Origin: Rapana venosa
Lineage: Eukaryota; Mollusca; Gastropoda; Neogastropoda; Muricidae
Length of the DNA stretch: 64,000 nt
NCBI GenBank assembly: GCA_028751875.1
Contig: CM054141.1
Location: forward strand, 44,205,067-44,269,066
Direction: 5' to 3'
The position numbers and the translations under genes were made by a program. The first letter of the stretch is position 1, and each line of letters starts with the position of its first letter. Shown in pieces: positions 24,720-37,296 of this stretch. The notes beneath the pieces were generated by a model. It was not told where the DNA came from, made no database searches, and saw only the letters and a program-made list of their open reading frames with translations.

Positions 24720-25087
24720 TTGGAAGGACGGTGGCAGGATGGTTAAGACGTTTGCCTGCCAACAAGTAAATCGTGAGGTTCTGGGTTCGATTCCCAGCCT
24801 CGCCCTTTCTTCCCAGTTTGACAAAAAAATCGAACTGAATGTCAAAGTCCTTCGGATGAGACTATAAACCGAGGCCCCGTGTGCGAATGCATGCAGAACA
24901 TCTTGCGCACACGTTAAATCCTGTTCCGCTGTTCGAAAGAGTAGGCCATTGTGTGCCGGTGGGAACAGATGACAAAATTAAAAAAACACATACACACGCA
25001 TAAAAAAAAAGCGCTTTGATTTGTAGCTTTACAAGATTCAGGGCTATATAAATTCCATACATTATTATTATTATTATTATTAATATT
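24720..25087 (+). mobile_element. full-length tRNA-headed SINE with (ATT)n tail
   Basis: The head has a pol III A-box-like TGGCAGGATGG and B-box-like GGTTCGATTCC. The shared central domain follows (CCTTCGGATGAGACTATAAA to GATGACAAAATT). The 3' end differs from the other copies: GCGCTTTGATTTGTAGCTTT, ACAAGATTCAGGGCTATATA, AATTCC and (ATT)n. That tail recurs on the minus strand at 35987-36062. It is a composite SINE of a different subfamily. Confidence 0.92.
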
Positions 25088-27924
25088 TCGAGGGCAATTC
25101 ATAGCAACATGGATCTTTCTACGTGTAACAAAATGAAATGAAATAAACTAGGTACCAAGTACCAATCTCATTAAAATCTTTAAAATGCAACTGAGAATTA
25201 ATAAAACTATCCAACAAAGAATTTGTTACATGATTTTGAAAATTAAAAAAGGAAGGATTTTCACTGAATGAATGATAACAAAACTTTCCTAACAATACTT
25301 TTTTTTGTGTGTGAGTGTTCCAACAATTCTGGATGATTTAATCAACTTTTGTGGATCAGATCATGCCAACTTGTAAACAATGAAATAAATAAGAAGAAGA
25401 AATACTAATGATGTGATAATAATGATAATAGAATGATATTACAATGGTAACAACAACAAAGACAACAACATCATTAACTACTTGATGCAAAAATGACTTG
25501 TTAAAAACATGCTCTAGACACTTTACAATCATGACAATGAAACACACATGCCAAAGAAAATGAGCAGAGAAAAACAAAAACAAACAAAATTTCTCAGGTC
25601 TTTGAAAACACACACAAACACACACCCCTTAATTTAGGACATTTTACTAACAGCAACACAAGTTCTACGGGCAGTAACAATACTCAAACAGAGTATGTTT
25701 CCTATTTTAAAAAAGAAAGGAAGAGAGAAAAAAGCTCAAGCCATGTAAACAAAAGGGACATGGTTCCAGCTTAAGTAATTTGGGGTTTTTTTACTAACAA
25801 AAGTTACCTTTCTTGGTTTATACCTTAATTAAAATAAACTAGGGAGAACAACAATTCTTCCACACTTTCTTCCTATGAAACTTTTCACTAAAAGCACGAA
25901 CAAAGCGAGGATTTACAGGTATGCAGAATACAGTGACTTAAGTTAAAGCATCAAAGTGAACACATTACACTTGCATTAAGAAAAAACAAACAAACCCATG
26001 AATCACGCACATTCAAACACCACTGAGACCCCCACCAATCCATTATCAGTACACTTGCCATTGTTAGGGTAAAGGTGATGCACTAAGTCAGAAAATAACC
26101 ACAGGTGTACATTAAGTAGCATGCAAGTACTGGAAATAGCAAAATAATCCCATCTTAAAAACCAACAGAAAGAATGTCCATAGAAAACTGGGTAACAGGC
26201 TTTCTGAAACAAAGTTTCTAGCAAGCCTTAGTCCTTGATTACTTACACACTGGAGGCTGAAATATTTGCAAGAAAGGGGTACTGACATTAGCATACTCAT
26301 CCTATAACAGAAGTTATAGTAATTGTTGAGACAGATGAAGTCACATTGCTTGAAATGTGAAGGAAAAAAATCCCACCTCTGTTTACCCTCATGAAGAATG
26401 ACGCAAACATTACCATAAAACAATACTGAACAGAAGTGTAATGCACTCTAAATTCTAAAATAAGATTTGCACATTTGACATTTTTAGTACAAATATTGGC
26501 TTTACTCCATCTTCTGAAAGAGAGACAGGTTTGCTTATTTTGAAATCTCTGAAAATAGATTTGTTTATTTTGAAGCCTCAGAAAATGGTATATTTTCTCC
26601 TAGTCAAGGTCCAGCAGGCTTGTTGCTTTCGAACACCACCATAGTTACAAAGCTTATATCATCATTTTCATGATCACGTATTGGGTAAGTCTACCATGAC
26701 TGAAAAAAAAAGTGTTGATGCAAATTTAGCCGATCAAATTTAATTTTCTTTGTCACAATGGATTCCAACTGTGTAGGACTCTTAAGGTCTACAGCTTAAC
26801 TGGAGATGCCCTGACTTTGGTAAATGTCATTTGCTTCACATAACGGATCACATATTTTGGAATTCTGGTAACTATTTTTGTAAAATATCAGTCATATGTC
26901 CTTACTGACTGTGAAATTCACTATTGGTGGAGATATACATGAACAAGTAGGTAGTTTGCTGCAAGCAACAACAAAGAAAAATAACTGTGACCATGGAGTA
27001 TTCAACTAAAAAAATAATACATCATTGCTTTTGAGGTATACTTTCAGAAGGAGGTACATAGAAACAACTGCATGTGTGAGTCTATATATCATGTATGTAT
27101 ACACGCACAGACACACACACACACACACACAAACAATGTGAACCTGGTTAAAGATGTTTGCAATAAACTGATGAGACTCTTTCCTCTGAAAAACGTTGTG
27201 TTAGAAAAAACCACACACACACTTTGTTCAAATACCCAGGCTGCTGGCATATCAAATTTACACAAGAATGCACGAAACGTGTTTGCACCGACCCAAAATT
27301 AGGCAGCGAGAACAGTAAAATGCTATGGGGGGAACACATTAAAATCACTCAATCTGAGCAAAAGTGTACCATGTCCTGTACCATGTACAAGTCATTCTTT
27401 TTGCCAATATAACATTAGATTGTGAGGAAGGGGGAGGGGTGTCTTTTCTTTTTTTAATTTCACTTTTATTTTAGTTGATTTAATTTTTTTCTTTGCTCTG
27501 TTTTTGTTTTGTTTTTGTATTTTAACGAAATACAGGTTTTAAAAAAGTGAATCGACTCTGCATATGGAAGAAATGTTTTCTTAGTGAGTCATGGTCAATC
27601 TCTTCATCACTCACTAGTACCTCAGTGTCTCTTATGCTTCCTGGATCCAGGAATAACACACATGGGATTACAAGTATTCTTATCTTAGCTTGAAAACCCC
27701 TTCATCTTTGCTTCAATCCATCATGAAAGCATCCTTTGCTTATCCTGAAGTTAGTTTACCTGTTGACCAGAACAGAAATTAAAAAATTAATGTAATTCCT
27801 ACTAGATCCTTCTTACTTATTTTTCAAACTCCACAAAAATAAACTGCATAATTATACCAACATTCAATCCAACATCTGAATCAGAAATCAAACTGTAATC
27901 ATGAGAAATAAGCTGTCTTTGCAT

Positions 27925-27960
<36 letters not shown>

Positions 27961-28283
27961 CGCACATAAAGTTTGCTTAAAAGATACTTTTTCCCCAAGT
28001 TTTTAATGTTTCGCCGTGCTTATCTTTGACTTAATTATCCATTACATCACACTTTTACAGACAAGATATTAATCGAACATGGCAGCTTATTCAGTCTCAT
28101 GTCTTGAGACAATCATAATGAAGAGTTAGATGTGGACAAAAGATAGAATTAAGGTGGTTCTAAACAAGAAGTACACATGTGTAAATAAAGTTACCTATAC
28201 AGTTAAGTATTAAGATTATATGATAAAGGAGAAGTTGAGACATTTCTCTATAACCATACAGAAGTAACACATGCACACTTTGA

Positions 28284-28640
28284 AAGGGGGAACAGGATAG
28301 CCTGGTGGTTACAGTGATGCATTTGTGATCTGCTGACCCGGGTTCGAATCTCGTTCAAGAGGATTTTTCCTCTGGAGTTAACATCAGTGCCAATTCCACT
28401 CTCCCAGAAGTCCTTTGGATGAGACTATAAACCAAAGTCCCGTATGCGAACGCACGCAAAACATCTTGCACACATGTTAAAACCTGTTCCGCTTTTCAGA
28501 AGAGTAGGCTATTGTGTGCCAGTGAGAACGGATGACAAAATTTACAAAACTGCATACACATGGGGACTGGACAAAACAAAAAAGCACATGAGTGCTTATT
28601 CCATTATCCTCGAAATAAAAGAATAAATAAATAAATAAAC
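28284..28640 (+). mobile_element. full-length tRNA-headed SINE with AATAAA tail
   Basis: Head: GGATAGCCTGGTGGTTACAG (A-box region) and CCGGGTTCGAATCTCG (B-box). A linker CAAGAGGATTTTTCCTCTGG can form a hairpin. Then comes the conserved core and the tail GCACATGAGTGCTTATTCC, CTCGAAATAAAAGAATAAAT plus AAAT repeats. This is the best-preserved reference copy in the window. Confidence 0.95.
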
Positions 28641-29189
28641 AAAGAACTAATCAGTTATCAATTTTTTCCTCTGAATTTCAGAATGCCAAAGAAAAAGTCA
28701 TAATCACTATTACACTATATACCAGTAGGAAAAATATAAATCAGGTAAATCAGATAACCTTTGAAGCAATTGTTTATCCTCTTAGTTCACTTAGTACTAT
28801 TCCCAGTGAAGAAAAAAACAACTATCTTTCAAAAGAAAGGATTTTTATTCCAACTATTCAGCAAGATCACACAACAGCAACAAAAAATAACTATTAAAAG
28901 ATGTCAAGCATAATACTAACAAGAGTGCAGCACATCAGAAATATCATTTCAGTACATCAGCAATGCTTGAGAGATTTTCTTGTGCACTACAAAAAGCAGT
29001 CTACAACTAAGGACAACAACTGTAACTATGGATTTCAACATTAGTAACTATGGATTTCAACATTAGCCCATAAAACCACACACACACACACACACACACT
29101 CACACACACATGCATACCTACATATATATATTCAAATGTATAAAAATGTCGAGTATTATTTAAAAAAGAAAAGTCCCACTGTTTACATG

Positions 29190-29191
<2 letters not shown>

Positions 29192-29262
<71 letters not shown>
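29192..29262. repeat. (TA)n microsatellite
   Basis: About 35 TA units; nearby ACAC at 29076-29110. Confidence 0.98.
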
Positions 29263-29265
<3 letters not shown>

Positions 29266-32200
29266 AATGCTTTCAGTCATATGGCTTTTGACATATGCAG
29301 AAGCATGCACTAATATTGAGCTTAACAATATTTCCAGTGTTGCGAGTACTTATCATAATGAACTACAGTTTATTGATCATTACGGCCACTGGCAGCTATT
29401 TTGATTGCGGGTTCCTCTGGTATAACATTTACATGCATGCTCACACACATGCACGTATGCACACGCATACTCACATACTAGACCTGGTAAATGATAAGAT
29501 AGTGACCATGATTTGACAGCTAGAACATAAATCACAACATAGATTTCTGTTAGTATTGTTTTTCTTTCTTCTTTTTCATTTTCTTTCCCTAAAGAAGCCT
29601 GGCCTAGAAGTGCAATTTGATCACTGAAAAAAATGAAGATATATGATGCACCATGCTGTGATTTTTGATTCTATGATTTTTAATGCTTAACATAGTAGGG
29701 ACTTGGGAGGAAAGAAACACAAATACTGTTAACAGTAGCTTTCACCTTCATATATCATAGGAATAACAACAGCAACAAAAGAAAGGAAGAAACTGAATAA
29801 GGAAAAAAAAAATTTTATTTTAAAGAAAGAAAAGAAACACACCAAAACAAAAGGAACTGCCATAACAGCAAATTTCAAAAACACTCAATGATGTGTAAAT
29901 GCACTTAACCCTGTTAAGTCAAAAAGGCATGCATTTAACCGAGACAATAACTGACTGACAAAAAGCATCAAAGTCAAAACTGACTAGTGTGACACAATGT
30001 AAAACAGGACTTATGTAAATAATACTGTTTTCAAATAACAACAGAATCAGGATGGCTAATATCCATGGCAATCACAGGAGTGTTGAGGATTAAAATACTG
30101 ACAAGACAAACTTCAGGCCTAAAAACAAGGAACATCAGTACAGAATATTTTGTCACATAACAAAAATATATATACAAGACTGATGATGTGACAGTTCACA
30201 AAACACACGTACATTAAAGTCAAGCTGCAGCTGACAACATATCAACAATACTAAAAGCTAGTGTTGAATGGACAAGACCCAACCCAAATCTCATCAAAAC
30301 TCATCCACAACAGTTGTTTTTTTTTAAATAAAGATTATTCAGTGAGCTTTATCTTCACTTCAAGCTCTGGCCTTGGATAAAACCATTATTAGTAACACAA
30401 GTAAAAGAGTTAGGCCTACATTGAAATGTTCATATGCTTTGAAATGTTAGGTGGGGAATGGTTATAAATCCATGACATGCTCCTAGCACAACAACCTTTG
30501 TTATTCATTAAAGAAAAAAAATCCTTTGAAATTTAGAGTATGGCTGCCTATGTGGCAACTCCAAGGTGTAATGAATAAGAGCAAATACTCTGAGTGACTT
30601 CCAGGGTGCTACATTATGGAAGGCTAAACAACAATGGTAACTTTAACAACGGTGTTTTTGACAAGCAGACTGTGAATGTATCTAAAAGAGAGAAAGGTTA
30701 TGTTTGGATCCATCATCAAATACTTTCTTCTTGTCCATATCAGCACAGAGGTACAAAGTCAACCTAAACACCCCACGCTGCATCAGCAAACTGTCCTGAT
30801 TCCAGTTAAAAAGTGTGACTGGCACTTGTGGGAAAGGATTTTGAATATTCCTTCCTTTTTTTCCATGTAGTTGAAGCAACAGTCTTCTAAACATTACCAT
30901 TCTGATCTCACAGGTTGAAAATTGTGAGACCATTGGTAGACTAAAGATTTTACAATCTTCTAGGTACATTCCTGTGCAGACCTGCCTGTGCCTTTCTCTC
31001 CGTCATCTAAACATGCATGCAGAATATCAAAGAGGCACATTTAATATCCCATCAAAATTATCAACATATGAACAAAGATATGGAAAGAGAAACACACTCA
31101 GCAGACACCCCAGGCTTGATCACCACAATGAGTTACGCAGATAATCAAGCATCTACATCTTTTTTGTTGTTGCAGATGTGGCATGATCTGCACCTGGTGG
31201 TACCTCCTTAGGAAAATTGAAAACCTTAAATCTTCCTCAAACACTGCCAGAAAAGATACAAACACAGGATCAGTAGTTTTCTAAGCAAACACACTGACAG
31301 CCCTCAAGATGCTCAGCGAGAGCCAGTCATGGTCACATAGAACCTCTCAGCAATAAGTAACAGGTCAGGATACACACGTGGAATGTGTTTCTGAAAAAAG
31401 TGCCAAATCTTTGCATTCAATGCAAAAGCTCTCTATTTTAAAAAAAAAGCAAAGTCCTGCTTTGTCAAGAGCAGTTTTAAAACTTCATCTCCTCTCCGTC
31501 TCCTAAACCAAATAGGACAGATACTTCAAAGTGATAAAATCCCTTGATAATATATACACTCCACAGGCTTGAAAAGGACCCCCTCCTCCTCCAACTTTAA
31601 AAAAAAACCAATATAGGCAAAAGCCTCCCCCCCCCCCCCCCCACAAAAAAGTACCACAGTACAGTTCTGAAGAATGACCATTAACCTTATTCTAACTTTT
31701 AGCTCAACTGATACTTTAGGCCATATTGAGGCAGAAAACAGGACAGATGAACTGAAAAAGAAAAGTGAGTAAACATTCCTACAGCATGGGCTGAAGTCAT
31801 CTCATTTGCCATAAACATCATTATTATCAATAGGTAAAAGCTTTTTGTTTTTTTTATATTCATGAACACACACACACACAAAGAAAAACCCTGAACACCA
31901 CACACACAAACAAAACAGCCAAGAAACATGTCACACAAACATGGTTTATGAATGTGTTAACAAGAAAAGCACCCTGTGATCAGACTTTGACACCCCCCCT
32001 CCCAAAAAATAAATAAATAAATAAATAAACATATAAAAATTCCTGAACAAACCTTTGATTAATAAATAACATGAGACAGAAATTAAGCCATAAAATGACT
32101 AGAGAAAGAACTGAGAATAATATGAAAACAATAATCTCTAAAGAAAAAAGGAAATATTTTAGCAAAGAATTTACATCAGGTGGCAATGATATTGACAGAT

Positions 32201-32389
32201 TCCTCTTCATTCCCATGATTCAGACACTGGTGCTTACTGTCAAATGAAATAAAGACATATTTTCAGGACACAGCAGCAAAAAAGCCATGTGACAATAATA
32301 GTTAATTCAACTTTTCTGAATAGCTCACAAAATCTTCCATGCTGAATAAACTATATCAACTTTTTGGAAGAAAAATAGAGAAGTAACAG

Positions 32390-32425
32390 TAGTAGAAGCA
32401 GTAGAAGCAGTAGGAGTAGAAGCAA

Positions 32426-32464
<39 letters not shown>
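32390..32464. repeat. (AGT)n microsatellite
   Basis: AGTAGAAGC units, then about 12 AGT units. Confidence 0.95.
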
Positions 32465-34458
32465 AAAGGGCTGGCTTGCGTCTAAACCTTGTGGCTTATT
32501 AAAAGCCCCATCTTAATTCAGTTCTTTTTCAATATTACTTTCCAAATGCTCGCAGTGTTCTTTCACAATTTTCAATCAATAGAATAAAACAAATAACTGC
32601 TCAAAATCTTCACCAGCATCCACGAGATTTTTTAATCTGTTAGTAAAATATGCAACCAACAAGACAAAGCTATGATAAATTGCTAAATTCTGTAAAATAT
32701 ATCACCGCCAGAGAGACTACCATCACTAAAGTTAAACAGGAACTTCACAAAGCCAGTTACAACATGACATTATTTACAAGTACTCTTCCATGGCACGATT
32801 CCCCTACCATCAATCTTTAAACCACTCTCCCAGAATCACAATCTCCCATTCCCTCTACCTTCTAAAGAATCATGTCATTTTGAAATAAAACATACCTGTA
32901 CAATATATCCCCCACAGTAAAAGTGACGTTTCTTGTCAGCCTAGCGTATACATGCAGGTTAATGAAGTTCAAATTCTGTCATAGAAAGGCTAATCTAATG
33001 ATACCATGCATTCAGTAAAACGGGCCCTTTTTTTTAATTAGGATTCAACAGCCATAATGAGTATTACTGCACCACAAAATACATCAATAGTTACTTTAAG
33101 TTAAAACTTGTAAATAAATTGAATATACAGTCAGAAGTTTCCTATAAATCACAAATTCAGTTTTGGAAAAATGTGTAGGGACAAGAGAGAAAAAAGAAGA
33201 GGCATGGTGAGATTCATAGCAGACAAGATTGTTTCAGAGAAAGAATAGCAGACAAGACTGTTTCAGAGAAAGAAACCAATCTCATGGTATTAAAAATGTG
33301 ATTGTAATTAGAACAAACTCTATAGTCAAACAAAAACTCAACATAAGTTTCACAGAAAGAAAAAAAAAAGGTACCATTCATAAATGTGTTTGTTATTATG
33401 AAAGAATACTACAGCAGTCTAACACAAAACTCATGCACCAAACTTGAAGTGCCACATGGATATGGTAGTGCATGCATGTGTGTACTACGGTGTCCAAAAA
33501 TAGCTTAGATAAATGCATCGATGGATGAATAAACAAACAAGACAATGACCAAACGACTAATCATTGGCTTTGGGAAAGTTATACCCATTTAACTTGTTTT
33601 TGTCTTTCCAGTGAAACAAGCAATAAAAGGAAAATTACCTATATCTCAAACACAGTATAATCAAAAAAAGTTGTTTTTTAAAATAAACAAAACAACCCTA
33701 TGATCATTATCAGACCATCTCCATTTGATTTACCTTTAATACTGTGATAAGGGACCCAAAAAATCATTTGAGTAAATGAAATTTAACATCAATTTAAAGC
33801 ACAATAATTGCAGTAAAGCATGCCTCTCCAAAATGCAAACAAACATGCTTTGGAGTCAGCAATTAGCTTTGGTACAACAAGATGAAAAATAACAAATACA
33901 TTTTATGATGGGTGAAAAAAACAACAACAACATTAAGCTTCTTCCCTTCTTCTTTCTCCACCACTCTGCTAAGATTATGTTTTCCCTCTACATTCCCTAC
34001 ATACAGCTTATCCCTTGAGAAGACACCCACTTCTGACACCATTTCACCTCCACTTTATCAAACTAGTTTTTTTACATACACTCATCGAACAAACATCAAA
34101 TGCAAAAAGTTCTCTTGTATTTGCACGGATTTCCATCTGGTGTTTTCCACCATCCAGTTACAACATTCACATGCTACTTCTACAATAACACATCCACTCT
34201 TGGCAGTCATCAAATAAGCGTACTTTTACACAAACACGAAGCTTCATCAACACCATTCTCGACAACAGGACAATCCTCTCTTTCCTTAAAATTTCACCAA
34301 CAGCCTGTTAACATCAAGCATTTTTTAAGTACCTAGCGTCAGCATCATCTCCTACACTTCAAATCAACACAAGCTGTACATTTCTGTCATCAGTTGGTGG
34401 TAGGTACATTTACTTACTTACTTACTTACACAGACATTGGCTTCATCAGAGCCAACAA

Positions 34459-37251
34459 TCAAAGCTTACAACAGCTGGGGGTGTTAGTGATGGGAGTCGA
34501 TCCACCTGTGATCAATGTCCCCTGCTGTTCAGGGCGCAGTTCCAAGTCTCGGGCCTGAGCAGTCAGCTGGTAAGCGATGGAGGTGAAGAGCTTCTCCACG
34601 TTGTCTGCTTCCTTTGCCGAGGTTTCCAGGAACCTCATCTCATAGCGTTCTGCAAACTCCCTTCCAATATGTGTCGGGATCTCTCGCTTATCTGTCTGGT
34701 CGATCTTGTTGCCTTGAAATAAACGAATAAGATTGGTATTAGTTTTAACATAAACTGATTATCACCTACTACACTACTGACTACTTTAAACTAGTCTCTT
34801 AACTGAAACTGATCACTGGGATGGCGAACTGATGATAACAGGATCACAGGAAAAAGAAAAGTACACAAGAACAAAAATAAAGACACAATCAGTTGCCATG
34901 GCACAATGGTTAATGCATAGGGTCATAGGCTGGAAAATCATGGGTTTGAATCCATCAGTCAAGGGAATTTTTATACTCCCACCAGCTCCTACCCAGAATG
35001 AGTTTGCTATGGGCTCATTGGGAAGACCAGGATGTTACAGTCAACCTTTCTCCACTTAACAGATGCGATTTTGAGTGTTGCTCAAATTACCTGACAAACC
35101 TGCAGGTGTCTGTATTTCTTGGGCCCGGGATATGATACAATAGATAGCAGCTCGCTACTGGGCTACTGCTAGATCCACACAATGCCACTAGGGTTTACCA
35201 TCTCTCTCTGTCTGCCGAGTTCTATTATCTCCTGTAGCCCTCTCAGACCAGGCAATGTAGGATATTGGTGGTCATCATACAATGAAAGAAAACTGTCTCT
35301 AATTGGAGGGCCCAGCAGCTCTGGTCTCAAGGTGACCTCAGTTTCAGTTTCCATCCACTTCTGTGCCTGTGGTGAGTTTGTGTCAAAGCCATCGGGGCTG
35401 GTGGTTCACAGGATCATTGGAGGGGTATTGTGGTGGTCAAGTCTCAGAGTAGTTCAGTGACCAAGCTATTATTTTTGTCAGCAGGGGACTTAGTATGTGG
35501 TGTCCTACATATGTTAGCTCAGAACAAGCACTCCTGAACACCACTAAAGTAACCATGCAGCAGTGCAGGGCTCCTCTGGCTGGTGACCTCACAACAGCCT
35601 GACACGATAGGCTTCCTGTGGGCTTCTGACGTTGAAAATGCAACATAATGAATTTGGATATGGCTGGGACAGATAGAAATGAGTGGCATGGGAACAGCAG
35701 TACAGGAAAGTCACAAGTGACGTACAAAAATCAAAAGGGAAAAGAATGATAGACAATCGAATCCAATCTTCTTGTTTAGAGTACTGCCAACCACAGAAAT
35801 CAAATCGGGGCTGTGGCCTCCTAAAATTTTTAATCTAAGTATAAAACTGTGCAACTATATATACAAAGAGGGTATGAAATCAACTCTACTGTCGTTCCTT
35901 GTATCAATTTCCTGGCCAACCATATATAATATATATTCAAGATTGTCAGCTTACCTTGTATTCTTTAAAATATTGAATCATGATGGAATGCATAATAATA
36001 ATAATGTATGGAATTTAAATAGCGCTGAATCTTGTAAAGCAACAAATCAAAGCGCTCTGCAAAATATGAACAGCAAACTACTGCAATTTTTTTAAATCCT
36101 GAAAACCTAACAAACAATCAAAAAATTTCAAAAAACCCTAAACATTTATTTTTTTTAAAAAGGAAAAAAGATTCAAGGCAGATCACTGAAGATCTTACCA
36201 ACAAGGAAAGTCAGCACTTTGGTTCCTGCATACAGTTCAATCTCATGGATCCAGTTTGGCAGGCTCTCATAGGATTGTTGGGAACATACATCATACACCA
36301 GAATCAGAGCATTAGCCGAGCGATAATAACTCTGCGTGATGGAGCGAAACCGTTCCTGCCCTGCAGTGTCCCAAATCTGTAGCTGGAAGGGAGGAAAAAC
36401 AAAACAAAACAAAAATCAATGGTGACAGTTTGGGGGCATTTTTTAAAGTGATTGAAAAAATTAAAAAAGTCACAGTATTCCTGCACTCTCCACTGCCCCC
36501 CCCCCCCCCCCCCCACACCCACCCATTTTTCAAATACAACCAATTAAAAAAGTGAATGCTAATTTGTGGTAAATATTCCATAACATATGAAAAAATCGTA
36601 CCGGTAGGCAGGTCAGAAGCACCCAAACTTCCCCCTCACCACAAGTAAAGATTAGACAGGACCACAAAAACAAAATAAATTGGTCAGGGTTCATACAGAC
36701 TTGGTTGGAAAAAATTTAGGGCCTTTTTAGGGCTTTTTAGGGGCCATTATTTCCAAATTTAGGGCCTAGCCACAGGGTATCAAAGTACATTTTATCAACC
36801 TGTGTACACGTTTACATTGATAAACTAATCTCAAACTCATGTAAGCAAAGTGTTCTTGTCTACAACTGCATGTTGGATATTGATTATTGACACAAATTCA
36901 AGTGAAGTTCTAGAATAAAATGTCTTTCACTCATAGATACTACAATGAATGAAAATCCTCACACAGTAAAACATCCATGGTGTGATGGAAGTGTCCATGT
37001 CTTGAAATACGAAGTAAAGTGAAAACTGAAATAAGTGTCTCTGATTCTAAGATGTTTTTCACAAACAGCTAGCAAAGTGAACTTAAAAGACACTATCCCT
37101 CAAACTTGTGAACTAGTCTCCTTGCCTTATCAAAGATGCAGATGGTTGCCTGGTACTAAAACTGTAATAACAATACCCTCACACAGTCACAGTGCCTCTT
37201 CCAAATTCTATTATTTTATTTCAATCTCACACATGCCTACATGCAGGCATT

Positions 37252-37296
<45 letters not shown>

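Larger units (their letters stand above)
20991..34458 (-). other. A/C-rich (+) tract, candidate long 3' UTR or 3' flank of Rab30
   Basis: No exon was recognised on either strand over 13.5 kb. The + strand is persistently A/C-rich (AACAACAAAAAC patches), which means T/G-rich on the Rab30 strand, the same bias seen after the mucin-like gene on its own strand. Only two full SINEs and some microsatellites interrupt it, far fewer TE pieces than the introns hold, as expected of transcribed UTR. No direct transcript evidence. Confidence 0.4.

Noticed and set aside
24720..24800. Possible functional tRNA gene
   Set aside because: A- and B-box-like sequences are present, but no cloverleaf is evident, and the SINE core follows directly.
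20991..34458. Hidden genes in the 13.5-kb A/C-rich region
   Set aside because: Frames are short, AT-rich and without domains or splice pairs on either strand.
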